Positions 45,101 to 55,691 of a DNA stretch of 64,000 nucleotides are shown piece after piece. A program made the translations under genes and the position numbers. Every line of letters starts with the position of its first letter. Within the stretch, counting starts at the first letter, position 1. The notes beneath the pieces are model-generated. The model was not told the DNA's origin. It made no database searches and saw only the letters and a list, made by a program, of their open reading frames with translations. The stretch lies in contig JAZAYU010000205.1 in NCBI GenBank assembly GCA_038501625.1, positions 372,001-436,000 on the forward strand, given 5' to 3'. The stretch comes from Corbicula japonica (Eukaryota > Mollusca > Bivalvia > Venerida > Cyrenidae).

Positions 45101-46358
45101 TTTCATTGATCCTAAATGACTTTGTACTATTGTGAACTGATGTCTCATTTATATTAACCGGTATTTGTCTATTGTTGGTTTATTTACTGTTCTGCAATAT
45201 ACAATAAATATACCGGCAAGTGTTGATCTTTTTTTTTAATTTATTGCAACCTTTCTTGAATTTTTTATTGGTAATTTTGTAAATCATCGCTACAAATTGG
45301 TAACTTTATTATTGAAATTAACAATTTTCGTGATTTATTTTAATGTCTCCGAGATTGGTTATTGTGATTTGTTTTCTTTTAAACAGATTTGGAATCTTAA
45401 AATAATATAAATTTTAAAAAGGTGTACAATAATTGAAACATCTGTTTTAAGCACCATTGCGAGATTTCAATAATAATTAAATGATTGCAATTTGTGACAT
45501 GAATATCACTGATATCTCTTTCGAAACACTTCTTGTCGTTAAATGTGTAAGACCTAGGACCCAAATAATGGTCTGCATTCGACTAAAAACCCTCAGTGCG
45601 GCCCTTTTACCATTTAATGATCAGCGGCTATTCACTGTTAATTGTTCCCTTAGTAAAATGGATTTCGAACAGCTAATGCAATAGTCAAAAAACAACAACA
45701 AACGAAGAACGAGCAGAAAATACATAGCATGATCAATCCAATCGATTTCTAGGCTGAAGATTATAAAAACTGATATCGAAGACCAGTCTCAAATCTCAAG
45801 CATTCGATTGGTTGAAATGGGTCTCCATTTTAGCCAATTAGATCCTTGAGATTTGAGACTGGTTTCAATTTTCAGTTTTATAATCTTGAGATCTGTTTAT
45901 TACTAAATAATGCCTTTTGTTCAATATTTTCTTTCTTTTTTCAAAGGTTGCCTTTCATTGACATTAAATGCTTATTCATGTTTTACAATTTTCACACAAT
46001 TCAGTATACGTATTCATAGGAAAACTACATGTATAATTAAAATGCTTTGAAAGGTAAATATTAAAACTTTATTTCAATATACAGATATAATATTGTAGTT
46101 GTTTTGTTATGCTATTTTGCGACAATTTATGTATATTATGCAAATGTCAATTTTATAGAAACATAAAGAACACTTCATAGATTAATTTGTTTTTTAACAT
46201 TAAGTAAAAAGGATTCAAACCTGGTCTTTTTCGAGTGGTTTGTCCAAAAGGTCACCGGAGTAGCCTTGTCTTACTTTCAGCACAAGCGGTAAAGATTTCT
46301 GTAACTTGTCATATATATCAGTAATCGAATACTGCTTTCTGTCTGAAGAAAACTCCAT
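34635..46358 (-). CDS. Gene B: CABIT-SAM adaptor, GAREM-like
   Basis: Five exons on the minus strand (46358-46221, 40902-40767, 37900-37718, 37125-36955, 36100-34635) join in frame into 2094 nt, 697 residues. Residues ~10-208 form a CABIT domain (YSITDIYDKLQ..LPLVLKVRQGYSGDLL; LLSYIKPRILSLPTS; NDIPGFYFEKMFEEVNLLG; EILAVPLFLTELR). A disordered linker carries proline-rich Grb2-SH3-type segments (PPVPP, KRPPPSIP, RPPLP, SAPPPK) and tyrosine motifs (YENN twice, YIPM, YVEV). A SAM domain ends the protein (~630-692). In vertebrates CABIT-SAM proteins of this type (GAREM) couple receptor tyrosine kinases to Grb2 and ERK; the same role here is inferred. Tandem paralog of gene C; convergent with the lyase. 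Confidence 0.92.
36385..36625 (-). repeat. F1 copy in gene B intron 4
   Basis: GTACGGGAACCTGACGGGGC..TTGGTGAACCCAAGAGCCTGG..GGTTATTCCTGATATGCCTA. It occupies the same intron as the F1 copy in gene C. Confidence 0.75.
36955..37125 (-). CDS. Gene B exon 4: end of CABIT
   Basis: 171 nt, residues 153-209 (GKVDEDEILAVPLFLTELR..GIKGKKKQDW..CANVPYDFEYGST). Acceptor TTTTGCAG, donor ACAC|GTAAGA. Same length and phases as the gene C counterpart. Confidence 0.93.
37718..37900 (-). CDS. Gene B exon 3: CABIT
   Basis: 183 nt, residues 92-152 (GREGYIYTILREHRLPLEARL..STNDIPGFYFEKMFEEVNLLG). Acceptor ATTTTTCAG, donor GATG|GTTGGT. The true frame differs from a longer antisense-looking frame over the same interval. 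Confidence 0.92.
38060..39280. other. Gene B intron 2, mostly unrecognised
   Basis: AT-rich. A weak F5-like fragment (GGCGATGTCGCCGTGTCTGG) is at 38917-38950; otherwise nothing was identified. Confidence 0.4.
39286..39463. mobile_element. Pogo/Tigger-like MITE
   Basis: Terminal inverted repeats CAGTCAAACCTGT / ACAGGTTTGACTG are flanked by TA on both sides. The interior carries repeated GGTGGTCTTT motifs in both orientations. TA duplication and CAGT termini fit the pogo branch of Tc1/mariner. Confidence 0.8.
39831..39892. repeat. Short foldback
   Basis: GTCTGGATGTTATTTTACCCGAGCC is mirrored by GGCTCAGGTAATATGACATCCAGAC; loop about 13 bp. Confidence 0.7.
40362..40530. repeat. Diverged relative of the 39286 MITE
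   Basis: AAGTCAACCCTCTCTTCGAAGACCAC, ATGTGGTCTTCATTTACAGG and AAGTGGTCTGTATTAACAGG resemble the 39286 element, but the right terminus has decayed. Confidence 0.5.
40553..40752 (-). mobile_element. F5 tRNA-derived SINE next to an exon
   Basis: Minus-orientation F5 with a clear A-box (GCTAGCTCAATTGGTAGAGT) and the conserved AGTCTCCACG..GATGATTACGC body. Its end is about 14 bp from the splice donor of gene B exon 2. Confidence 0.75.
40767..40902 (-). CDS. Gene B exon 2: CABIT core
   Basis: 136 nt, residues 47-91 plus one base (IIVLAVVSTQRRVVARLLSY, then IKPRILSLPTS..CVMDEDGVT). Acceptor AACTTCAG, donor ACTT|GTAAGT. Nearly identical to gene C exon 2. Confidence 0.92.
41125..41275 (-). repeat. 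F1 core fragment
   Basis: AATGTGAGGTTAGTGCACC..CCAGTGGCAATTTG..CACTGACCGTTTCAAGGTGG; truncated next to the foldback element. Confidence 0.65.
42215..42545 (+). pseudogene. Possible 5' end of a Tc1-like element
   Basis: CACTTGTCAAAAGTTAAGTG resembles a Tc1-type terminus. About 280 bp later an ATG opens MKRLTPEDIIF and then stops. 'RLTPE' is the usual start of Tc1-type transposases. The rest is missing or unrecognisable. Confidence 0.35.
43848..44095 (+). repeat. F4 repeat inserted in the foldback right arm
   Basis: AACTTTGAAGACCTTCGAAC, ATATTGCAGGCTCGGTTTGA, TTCATGGACAGTAATGG, GGGTTGAGCACAACTCAATA and GATGGTATGCATATGGCGGT. It has no counterpart in the left arm. Confidence 0.85.
44695..45095 (-). 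repeat. F1 copy with an internal ~66-bp duplication
   Basis: AACTATTGGGG.AAAGTGTGATG..GCACTGACTCTTCC is repeated twice in tandem (about 44792-44860 and 44861-44935). The F1 end ATTCCTGATAATTATGAATATTTC follows. Confidence 0.75.
45752..45893. repeat. F3 palindrome copy
   Basis: GAAGATTATAAAAACTGATATCG with AGTCTCAAATCTCAAGCATT, mirrored to CAGTTTTATAATCTTG. Gene B intron 1. Confidence 0.85.
46221..46358 (-). CDS. Gene B exon 1 with start codon
   Basis: 138 nt, residues 1-46, starting MEFSSDRKQYSITDIYDKLQ and ending LLDKPLEKDQ. Context TTCATCATGGAG; donor CAG|GTTTGA. The gene C counterpart starts identically (MEF.SDRKQYS). Confidence 0.93.
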
Positions 46359-46364
46359 GATGAA

Positions 46365-47625
46365 TATTTTATTTTGAACGACTCGGTAGTTTACGATTTA
46401 ATCTGACAGTGTACTTGCCACTGTATCCAGACCTACGAATTTCCGTTAACGTTTTTATGAAAGTTTGTTTTTTCAGAAATTAACTATAACCCTTTAACTC
46501 TGAGAACATTATTATGGTTTATGTGGTAATGCCTGTTCTTACATGTCACACAAAAACCACGTCTGTGTGAAGACAGATCAAACACTGTGTTGACAATTTC
46601 CAACCTATGTAAGACAGGTTAAACATAAAACAGACTTAAAACCGTTTAAGACTTAAAACGAAGTCACCACTGTGCAACATTTAATTACGTGTCAGCGGAT
46701 TCAACATTGTAGATCTGTAGCAGCTAAATATGAAATTTTCAAATCACTAGGCGAGAAAAACATGTTTACTTGTTGACAAAAATCTTTCAATACATATTTC
46801 TTTTCAATCGCGTATTGATATATATCACTGCTCTAAACGTAGTAAAATCCTTAATGTAGTGTATTTCTTTCCAAACGCTTGCTTCAGCACATTTTACAAA
46901 CTATTTGTGTAAAATTTAAGATGAGTTATTTTATTTAACACAATAATATTAACTTAAACATGCATATCAAACGCTTCATTGCTATCAGCAGATATAATTA
47001 CATAACATTAATTTGTACTGATTATCAGTTTACAATAAGGAAGTTTGAAAAGCATACCTGACTACCTGTGTATGTTTGTTTTTCTCATCCTTGACAATAT
47101 ACCCTGTGTATCAGGGTCATAAATCGTTACTTCTGTTTATATTTTGAAGCATTACAAACTCTTGAAATAAACGAACTCAAAGTTTCCAATATCAGACAAT
47201 AAATCTCATTTAGTCGCAGTGACGTTGACATAGACCTTGACTATATTTGGCAATATATCAGGATCATAAACCGGTACTTCTTTTTATTATATGCCGCATA
47301 ATAAACTCTTGGAATTAAAAATAAAACACCTCAAAGTTTCATAATTTCGAAATATCTGACAATAATTTAACATCATTTAGTCGCATCGACGTAAGACCTG
47401 TGTTCTAAGTTGATGGTATGAATCAAATGAGGTTTTGCTTAGTGTACAAATAACTTCCTTTTGTCTTTTGCTAAACATATAAATGTAAATACTTTAAATC
47501 AGGTAATAAAATAATTTGCTGGAACAACAGTTTTGGCACTCAAGCGAAATTGTCTCTGTAAATAATAAAAATATTGAGATTTATCCTATCTCATGATGTG
47601 AAGTTTGCAGGGGTTTAGAAATTTA
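46365..47625. other. Upstream flank of gene B
   Basis: The promoter of gene B should lie here, but no TATA or other element can be assigned with confidence. No repeat is recognised, apart from two loosely similar stretches near 47098-47230 and 47250-47400 (ATATACCCTGTGTATCAGG / ATATATCAGGATCATAAACC). Confidence 0.4.
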
Positions 47626-47629
47626 AAAG

Positions 47630-47830
47630 TGAAATATGCATATCAGGAATGGCCACATCCAGCAGACACAGCCTCCACAAACCGCACAAACGTAGAGATG
47701 ATAACAAAGCATGGTTATGCAATCACTATTTCAGAGTTTGCGCCACAGTAAGAACCGGAGGGGTTTCCGACTTGGAACGGTCAGTAGCAAAACAATTTGC
47801 CCATGGGAGTTTAAACCCAATATTCAGTGA
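47630..47830 (+). repeat. F1 5' portion
   Basis: GAAATATGCATATCAGGAAT..GATAACAAAGCATGGTTATG..TTGGAACGGTCAGTAGC. Truncated; followed by a short duplication of TATTCAGTGAAAAA. Confidence 0.75.
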
Positions 47831-48014
47831 AAAATTCTCTTTAACTACAAATAGCAAAGGAAATATTCAGTGAAAAAGAATCATATACTACAAATAACTA
47901 AAGCAGAGTAGGCAATGAAATATTCTATTTAACAGAACTGTGCCCTTCAAATGACTAAATCAAAGTTTACAATGAAAAATTTAGGACTAAAACTTTGTTA
48001 GCCAAACAATTATT

Positions 48015-48080
48015 CTTAAAATATTGCAAGCTAAGTTTGATTGAGCCTATTCATTGACAGTAATGAAAATACATATTTGT
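48015..48080 (+). repeat. F4 fragment
   Basis: AAAATATTGCAAGCTAAGTT..GAGCCTATTCATTGACAGTAATG. Confidence 0.6.
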
Positions 48081-48354
48081 AAAACAACGACGGAACTTTC
48101 CTTTTTAGGAGTTCGGCATGTGCCGAATAATTAGAACAACATAGTTATGACGTCACATAGAACAGCGGAAGCTGCAAACTAAAGAATTGGAAATCTGCAT
48201 TGTCTAATACGGAATTACAAATCTGACGAGTTGTATCAATCTTGCGGATTCACGCTGCACTTTGTTTAAATCAATAATGGGTATATAATAAAATTTGAAT
48301 AAAAATTAAATAATGTAAGGAAAATGTATCTAAGAAACATATGAGAATGTGTCT

Positions 48355-48392
48355 TCTGGATGTGGCTATTCCTGATATGCATATTTCGTTGT
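48355..48392 (-). repeat. F1 terminal fragment
   Basis: GATGTGGCTATTCCTGATATGCATATTTC matches only the F1 start in reverse orientation. Confidence 0.55.
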
Positions 48393-48544
48393 ATTCAGTT
48401 TTAATATTAATGTAGTATATTCCTCACATATTATAATTACAGTATTTGATACAAATCTGTAACAGAAGTACTAAAATAACCCTTTTCAAATGACGAAAGT
48501 TAAAACAAGACGAGTCGGTAATAAAACTACGTTTTCGTTATGAA

Positions 48545-48785
48545 AAAGATTTACAAATGATATTGCCTCTTCCTGGGAGCGAACCCGCACCGTCACGGCG
48601 ACAGCGCCTTGCCCTACAATTTCGACAACGCAACCAATTGATCTAACCGGGAAAACCCCAAAAAGATTGATCGGATAGCCCTGATATACGTTACCATCAC
48701 TGCATGACATCGGTAATGGGTTATTTTACTGATAACAGTACTGATTTCTATGTACGGGGAGACTATTTACGGCCGCCACACTACA
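48545..48785 (-). mobile_element. F5 tRNA-derived SINE
   Basis: Reverse-orientation copy with a B-box (GGAGCGAACCC on plus), GCACCGTCACGGCGACAGCG, and the body matching 13267-13392. Confidence 0.8.
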
Positions 48786-49186
48786 CAATGTGTCAAATAT
48801 TTTTATTATTTCTATTTTTTTCAATTATAAAGAGATTTAGGCAAGTTGTTTTCTGCACTATTAATTGCACAAAACGTTTAAAGACTCGGCAAAGTCAGTA
48901 AGAGAGTCTTAAAACAATCCTCGCGGGATTTTTATTCGGGGCCTTTAGGAATTAAATAATTACGATCGGGAGATTTTGATAACTTTAAGATCACCTGTAA
49001 CGATATGAATTTTGGAATATGAACAATCGTAAGATGTTGATGTTTTTTTTCCATTATCAGTAAACCAGGGATAATTTTATTGCAATTAAACATTGTGTTT
49101 CTAGTTGGATTGATGTACCATAACAAACGATAATTGTTTTAAAATTCTAAAATAATTATTAAGAGCCGATGTAAATGTTTAAATAC

Positions 49187-49275
49187 AGTCGGACTTCTAT
49201 AATTCGAACTCGACTGGACCAAGAAAAAAGTTCGAATTGAATTATCGGCTGTTCGAAATATCGAAGTTCTGTTGA
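49187..49275. repeat. Tigger-type MITE arm
   Basis: ACAGTCGGACTTCTATAATTCG..GTTCGAATTGAATTATCGGC..GTTCGAAATATCGAAG. TTCGAA phrases in opposing orientations resemble one end of a pogo/Tigger element; the other end was not found. Confidence 0.4.
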
Positions 49276-49279
49276 ACGA

Positions 49280-50025
49280 AGTAAGCGGATACTATATGTC
49301 CAGGTAGTCTAGGTCTGTTTATCCATTGTTTCATGTTAGAAGTGAAAATTAAAAAAAAATATGTGAATCAAAAATGTTGTTCATTTTTATTTTCGAAATA
49401 TATTTAAGCTTGTTTAAGACATACAAGTGTGTATCTCGAATGTTGTTGAAAAAAAAACACGAAAAAGTACACAATCAACAGCTATAGATGATCATAAATA
49501 TGTGGTCTCCGCGTTTGGTATTGATAGGGTATGATTAACATTCATTTTGGTGTTCGTTATATATGCAATCATAAATTATTCAATCACTCAATTTTAGTTT
49601 GCAAATATTAATTATTTTACATTTTCTTTAAATATATTAATCATGTTCTGTTTACATTTTATGAGATCAAATAAAATTAATATTATTTGTTTGTTACAGA
49701 GATCATGTTGTCCAATTCAATAGTTATGTATGTAATAGTATACTTTGAAGGTTAATACAAATCATTTTTCAGTGTGATCTTTAAATATACTTGGAAGGTC
49801 AATAAAATAAATTACTTCTATAAATAATCAATAAGCATAATATACGTTTGTAAAGGGAAGAAGTAAATGCTATATAGATAGGCCTAGATACATAGATTCT
49901 AGCTTTCTTAAAACTTTTAGGTTGGAATTAAAAGTTTGATTTTGGAAAACAAAACGAATATGAAAAACGTTAATAAAATACAAATTGTAAAATGTATTTC
50001 ACTCACTTATACACTGACCTCTTCA
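49280..50025. other. AT-rich stretch
   Basis: Nothing is recognised before the RT relic. Confidence 0.4.
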
Positions 50026-50029
50026 TCTG

Positions 50030-51330
50030 AGAGTGATATTGTAAATGCACACACTCAAATTACTAAATTTAGAATCAGTGTTCAGCCGAAACAAGACAAA
50101 TAACCTACTATGTTTTGGTTTCCTAAAATGCACAAAACACCGTACAAAGCAAGATTTATTGCAAACTTTAGTTCTTGTACAACAACAAAATTATCCGTGC
50201 TCTTAACATCTTGTCTCACAGCTATAACAAAACATGTAATTAGGTATTGCGAAAAAGGTTTCGAAACCACTGGCAAAATTTTTTTTGGTCTATAAAAATT
50301 TCAAATGACCTTTTTAAGAAGCTTAAATCAAATAATTTCAGGCGTTCTGTTTGTCTTCTAATGATTTTTCAACTCTATATACTTATCTCCCTCATAATTT
50401 AATAAGAGACAAGCTAACCAGTCTCATTGAAAAAGCTTTAAAATTTGCTAGAGAAAATAAAACATTTATCGCTTGTAATGAACATATTGCATTCTTTACA
50501 GATTGTTCTTGTGATAATTATACTTTATGGACCTGTCCAGGCGCTCACATTTTTATGGGATAAAATTTATTTGAGATTTTGTACCTCTGTTTTTAAACAA
50601 GTTATAGGCATTCCAATGGGTACTTATTGTGCACCCCTTGTTGCCTTTCTGTTTTTATACTGTTATGAAATAGTCTTTATGTTATCTCTACCGGACATCA
50701 AGATGATATTATTACAGCTTTTAATGACACCTCGAGGTACCTTAATGATATATTTAATATAGATAATAACCGTTTTCCATCACTGGTTTAAAAGATTTAT
50801 CCTAAAGAACTACAGCTTAATAAAGCGAACACTTCAGAAAAGCAAGCAAACTTTCTTGATCTAAATCTGTCCATTGAAAATGGTTACGTCACTACTAAAA
50901 TATATGATAAAAGAGATGATTATAATTTTAATATAGTAAAGTTTACGTTTTTAGACGGCGATGTTCCTCGTGCAACATCTTACAGGTTTATATCTCACAG
51001 CGTGTTCGCTTTTCAAGAGCTTGCAACGATGTGAATGATTTTATTGAACGTAATCTGTGCATTACAGAAAAAACTTCTAAAACAGGTTCATCGGTATCAA
51101 ATTAAGGAAAACCTTTTGCAAGTTTTATCGCCGATACTCAGATCTAATTCATAAATACAGATGCAGTTTAAAATCACCATTGCAACAAGGTATTTCACAT
51201 CCGGTTTTTTATGGAGATTTAATTTACAAACTTAAGAAGATAAAAGGCAGTGTTAATTTCTCCCGGTTATTAAAAACATCTGTAAATTTAACAAGAAATA
51301 TCTTTAAAAAAGATAAACGGCGTTGATGGA
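50030..51330 (+). pseudogene. Decayed reverse-transcriptase element (Penelope-like?)
   Basis: Across at least five frame breaks the translation runs WFPKMHKTPYKARFIANFSS.., DFSTLYTYLPHNLI, IGIPMGTYCAPLVAFLF, a catalytic-site phrase reading YLND where active enzymes have YxDD, FLDGDVPRATSY, and a basic tail ending KKDKRR. I recognise the order as an RT family common in bivalves, probably Penelope-like. No endonuclease was seen. The mutated active site and stops mean it is inactive. Confidence 0.8.
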
Positions 51331-52090
51331 AAAGATTTTTATATATAAGAAAGAAAGAAATAAAGAGCGTGCAAAAATTTCGTCTGGTGATAATACGTCG
51401 ATTAAAGAAGAATGTCTAACATTAACTGTACATTTATTCAGTTTCAATAAAATTACTTTTGTAGAGTTAGTACTAATGACGAATAAATGTTATTAAAATA
51501 CAATAAATGAAAATAATAACAACTTGTTACAAGAGCGAAATCTAACAATTTTTACGTAAACTAACTTAAAAAAAAGTGTCCCTCCGGAGTATTGAACCCG
51601 GGGCATCCGCTTGAGAGGCGAGTGTGATAACCACTACACCAAGGCGATTTGGATGTCTGAAATTGAAATTAACAATCAGTATCAAAGGAACTAGAAAGGA
51701 ACCAGTAAGAACCAGAAATATCTGCACTTCTCTGTCGTTTTACACTGTGTATTGTACTCGAGTGTTTACCTGACACCCATGAATATTCCATATAAAATCG
51801 TATTTAAGCCATCAATTGACTTAACTGGTTATTTATACCGTAAATATCTTTTTCTCCAATACAATTATCGCTTTTAAAAACGAAAATGCCGAACATATAA
51901 GTGCCATGTAAATACTAACACACAATATAAAAATCGTTACGGTAATCATTAACGAGACCCACTAATAACCAATCAAAATAATCTATTTGATTTGATCCCG
52001 CTGCAAAAAAAGTTTTATTTACAATATTTCATTGGTCGAAAAACTAGGTCAAAAGTGAGCTTAGACAGCTAACGGCGAAAAAAAAAGGTT
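51280..52090 (+). repeat. 3' region of the RT element, shared with 61168-62540
   Basis: From AACAAGAAATATCTTTAAAA to CTTAGACAGCTAACGGCGAA this matches 61168-62540. Both contain a tRNA-like segment in antisense and a shared end (TTTCATTGGTCGAAAAACTA). It is either the 3' untranslated part of the RT element or a second element joined to it. Confidence 0.75.
51579..51647 (-). tRNA. tRNA-Glu(CTC)-like segment, probably tRNA-derived repeat
   Basis: On the minus strand an A-box (TGGTGTAGTGGTTA), a seven-base loop with CTC at the anticodon position, and a B-box (GGGTTCAATACTC) lie in the right order and spacing. The acceptor stem is poorly paired, and a T-run follows about 5 bp later. A diverged copy sits in the repeat at 61612-61690. 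A mobile, non-functional tRNA-derived piece is more likely than a working gene. Confidence 0.45.
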
Positions 52091-52249
52091 ACCAACATGA
52101 TATTTTACAGCGCTCTGCAGGCCTGGTGATTAACCCATCTACAGTTGATCATTATGCTTACCTCTTTGGTTGCACGACGGTGGCAGGGGTTTAAGAGTTT
52201 TTGAAGGTTTATGGGGAAATCTTTTCTTAAAAGAACCTAGAAGCTCGAT

Positions 52250-52712
52250 TCGTTTCTTTTATCGCTGTCATCGTGTTCTTGCTGATTTTACTCCAGGTGC
52301 TCTGGTCTTGGTAAGATCATTGATTACCTGCCCTTCGGCTTTACAATGCTATTAGCTTCTTATATTTTATATGTTTGTGTATTTTTGCATGCAACATTGT
52401 TGAGCCGATGGGTGGGTTGGAGTTTTTTCACTAAGACAACTTGTACTTGTTTTGTGATACGAGAACCTGTCGGGGCAAGTGTGAAGTCGGTGCACCCTTG
52501 AACCTGGTTTAAACCCCAGTGGCAAATTATTTTGCCACCGACCGTTCCAAGGCGGTAACCCCACGGGTTCTCACTTTCGGTAATTTTTGTGGCGTCCATT
52601 TTGAAACTGATTGTTGTAAAACCAGGCTCTATTTTCCTCTCTACCTTTTCGCTGTGATGGGAGGCTGTGTCTGCTGCATGCGGCCATTCCTGATATGCAT
52701 ATTTCACTTTTT
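52250..52712 (-). mobile_element. F1 repeat, near full-length
   Basis: Reverse-orientation copy from CTTTTATCGCTGTCATCGTG to CCTGATATGCATATTTCAC; includes AGAACCTGTCGGGGCAAGTG, GTTCCAAGGCGGTAACCCCA and CTGTGTCTGCTGCATGCGG. The best reference for F1 together with 28903. Confidence 0.85.
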
Positions 52713-52828
52713 CACTTTTAACCGGTTATGTTCAGGCTGATACGTCAATAAAAATTATGATAACGATTGCACTACACTCTGCTATTGCTTCTTATGTGTC
52801 AAATATCGGATCAAAAACAAAATGACAA

Positions 52829-54300
52829 CAAGTTCAAGTTCAAAAGATTTATTAGGCATAAACATTAACAGTTTTTTGCCCTTAACAATGGCGGATTTTT
52901 ACAAACATAATACAATACAACATATTCAAAGAAGTAAAAGACATGTTCATAGCAACATATATACTATATAACAGGAGATAAAGCATGATATACGTATTTA
53001 CTAATTTACATAACATGGGTAATATTTTGTTTTCTTATATCTATATAGATCTACTTTATTGGGTTTAAAGTAAGATACATTTTCATCAAGAATATAACTA
53101 CTTGTTTTGTTTATTACATAATAAGAAAAACCTACCAGTAAAACAAAACAAAAACGCTGAGTCAGTGTCTCAAGAACTAGTGTCTTTCCGCTAGAATCAT
53201 TTCTTTGGGTTATATTACTAATAAAGATTAATACAGTCTATGTTTACACACGTGTGTAATCATTGATCATCAATAACAATGTTTTATACCGGTTTCTACA
53301 GTAAGTGTATATTCTGCAAGCAAAATATCGGTTGGGATTAAATGAGCAATCAATTGACTGCATTATAGTGACATGTACCCGAGATAATAATAGTTCGTAG
53401 TTGGATTAAATGTTTTCTTTGGCAACAGGTATAATTTGTCTACTGTTGAGTGCTTCGAATGAAATGCCGATATGAATGTTCTATTTGCTTTGACCGGATA
53501 AGTCTTTACAATTTTGTAAATAATGGCAAGTATGAAAAATATTTTTATACTATATCAAAGGGACTTAATTATGCATCATAAAATTGTAATGCTAGTTTAG
53601 AGTTTTAGCCCTTGGATAATCGAAATTTATAGATTATATTTATTTTTGAATGTTTAAACTTTAATCCAATACTTTATGGGTCCATGATTTAAATTTGTAT
53701 ATTCCATACATATTTATACATGTTCAATATCATATATTTTTCCATTTACAAATACATACAATATAAACATAAGAAAAAATAACAACAAAAGAAAACAAAC
53801 AAAAACACTATGTGTGTGAATCATATTAAAACATCCAATAGCAGATACATGTGTAAATAAATTTTACATAAACCTTATTATATACATGTGTAAATAACTA
53901 AATATTTTTAACATAAATTTCTTATTATAAACCTATAGGATATTTTTATTAATTTTGATAAATCTCATTATACTTGATTTAAATAGTTTTCTCTCAAAAT
54001 GTTTGCTTCATGAATAAATTTTCCAGTTTTTACAAGTATACTTTTTTGATTTGACTTCATTATTGTAATAAATTTATTAGTATTCGACCAGGAACAATAA
54101 TAACTAGGAAGACAAGTGGTTCGTAGTTCCCTGTAAAATGGACATACTAACAAAAAATGATATTCCGTTTCAATTTGATTCATATTGCATAATTTGCATA
54201 TACGTTCTTCTCTTCTCTTCTTCTCAAATAATTTTAAAATTTAAAAGAACAAATCCGTTGCGAAGCACGAAGAATGTCCACTGCAAAGCGTTAAGAAAAA
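52829..54300 (-). mobile_element. 5'-truncated LINE with C-terminal RT frame
   Basis: On the minus strand the frame ending at 53968 reads RICKLCNMNQIETEYHFLLV-CPFYRELR.., a CxxC..H..C motif typical of CR1/L2-like RT C-termini. About 1.1 kb of untranslated sequence follows, with an AATAAATCTTTTGAACTTGAACTTG tail at 52829-52853. The 5' part is missing. It lies just downstream of gene C in the same orientation. Confidence 0.75.
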
Positions 54301-54396
54301 CAAAAAGTCACTGCAAGTGTTTCTAAGAAAAAAAAAATCGAATTTCACCGCGAAGAATTTAATTAGATTCCGCACCTTGGCGGACATGTATTTAAA

Positions 54397-55691
54397 TTAT
54401 GGCCTCCTCAACTTTGGTAGGTGACCTTCTTTTGCAAATCGTATCAGTCTTAAAGCTTCGACCTTTTTCATCTCGAAATCCCCCATCAGAATTTCCTCAT
54501 CAAGCGCAAGTAACGCCTCTCCGTCCACCATGTTTTCCAGGAAACTGTCGGCATACTTCGCAAGGTGAAGCTTTGCTAAATATTCACAAACATCTTCAAC
54601 AGTTAGTTCAGCGACGTCTATCTTCAAATTTTCTACGACTTCAGCTGAACTTGGTTTAGTCTGACTTTCTTCTAGTTTTTCGCTTTTTTGGTTTGCTTCA
54701 TCCTCAATCTTTTCTTTAGGTTCCGTTTTCACTGGGTTTACAATTTGCGTTGGAAGATTGTTCTCGTATAACTTTAGCCCTAACTCGTTTGCATTTGTAT
54801 TATCATTCACGTCTGTCTTGTTTGGTTTGTTTGCGGTTTGCTTTGTATTAACTGGTACTAAATAATCATAACCATCTTCAGCATCATCTGCATCATTATA
54901 AAAAACATCTATTTCTACATATATATCCGAAGTCCGGGAATTTCCCAACTGATTTTGGTTTGAAATCAGTTCCATTTGATGCACGCTGGGGGTTGTATTC
55001 TGTGTACGTTGTACATTTGGCTTTGCGAGTTTTGGTGGGGGAACGGACTTTTTATTTGGTGAAGCTAACTGACGCTGACACTCTGTCAATGACTTTACAT
55101 CTGCTTGCATTGAAATGTATTGATCTTCTGTCGTCTGTGGGCAAGATGATGGTGATTTCTCTTCTTGGGAAACCAATGAGTCATGTAATGTAGGTTTGGC
55201 AAGAACTGGTGTATTTGTGTTCGAAAGCTGATTTGTTTTCAGCATAATTTCTTCGGCAATCTTTTGTGCGTATTTTACTTGCGGTGAATTATATGCACTG
55301 GGATTTTTTCTCGCTTTCGGTAGCGGTGGCCTGAAAGTTTTGGGCGACGGGAGCTGATTTGTGTCCAACGAAGGTTTATTGTGCAGCAATGACGGTGCTT
55401 CTTCCGTTGGCGGAAGTTCACTGTTTGGAATCGGTGGTGGAGGGCGCTTGTGTATGAATGGTTTTGGCATAACATCTGGGATACTATCTACTACTTCGTA
55501 GTCGTCGTCGACAAAATTGTCCGCACATTTAGTTGCCTCCTCTGCAGGTGGTGGTTTGTATTCAAAGTCTTTGACAGTAGGTACAGGTGGAGCGAGTTCA
55601 ACCAATTCTTGTAATTTGACGTAGCACTTTGGTTCGATTCGAGCATATTCCTCCCTATACAGTATATTTTCATGAGAATATTCAGCAATTT
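54397..55691 (-). CDS. Gene C exon 5: linker and SAM domain
   Basis: Residues 212-642. Starts after TTTTTCAG with IAEYSHENILYREEYARIEP. SAM: LTVEDVCEYLAKLHLAKYAD..NMVDGEALLALDEEILMGDFEM. Stop at 54397-54399. Confidence 0.95.
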
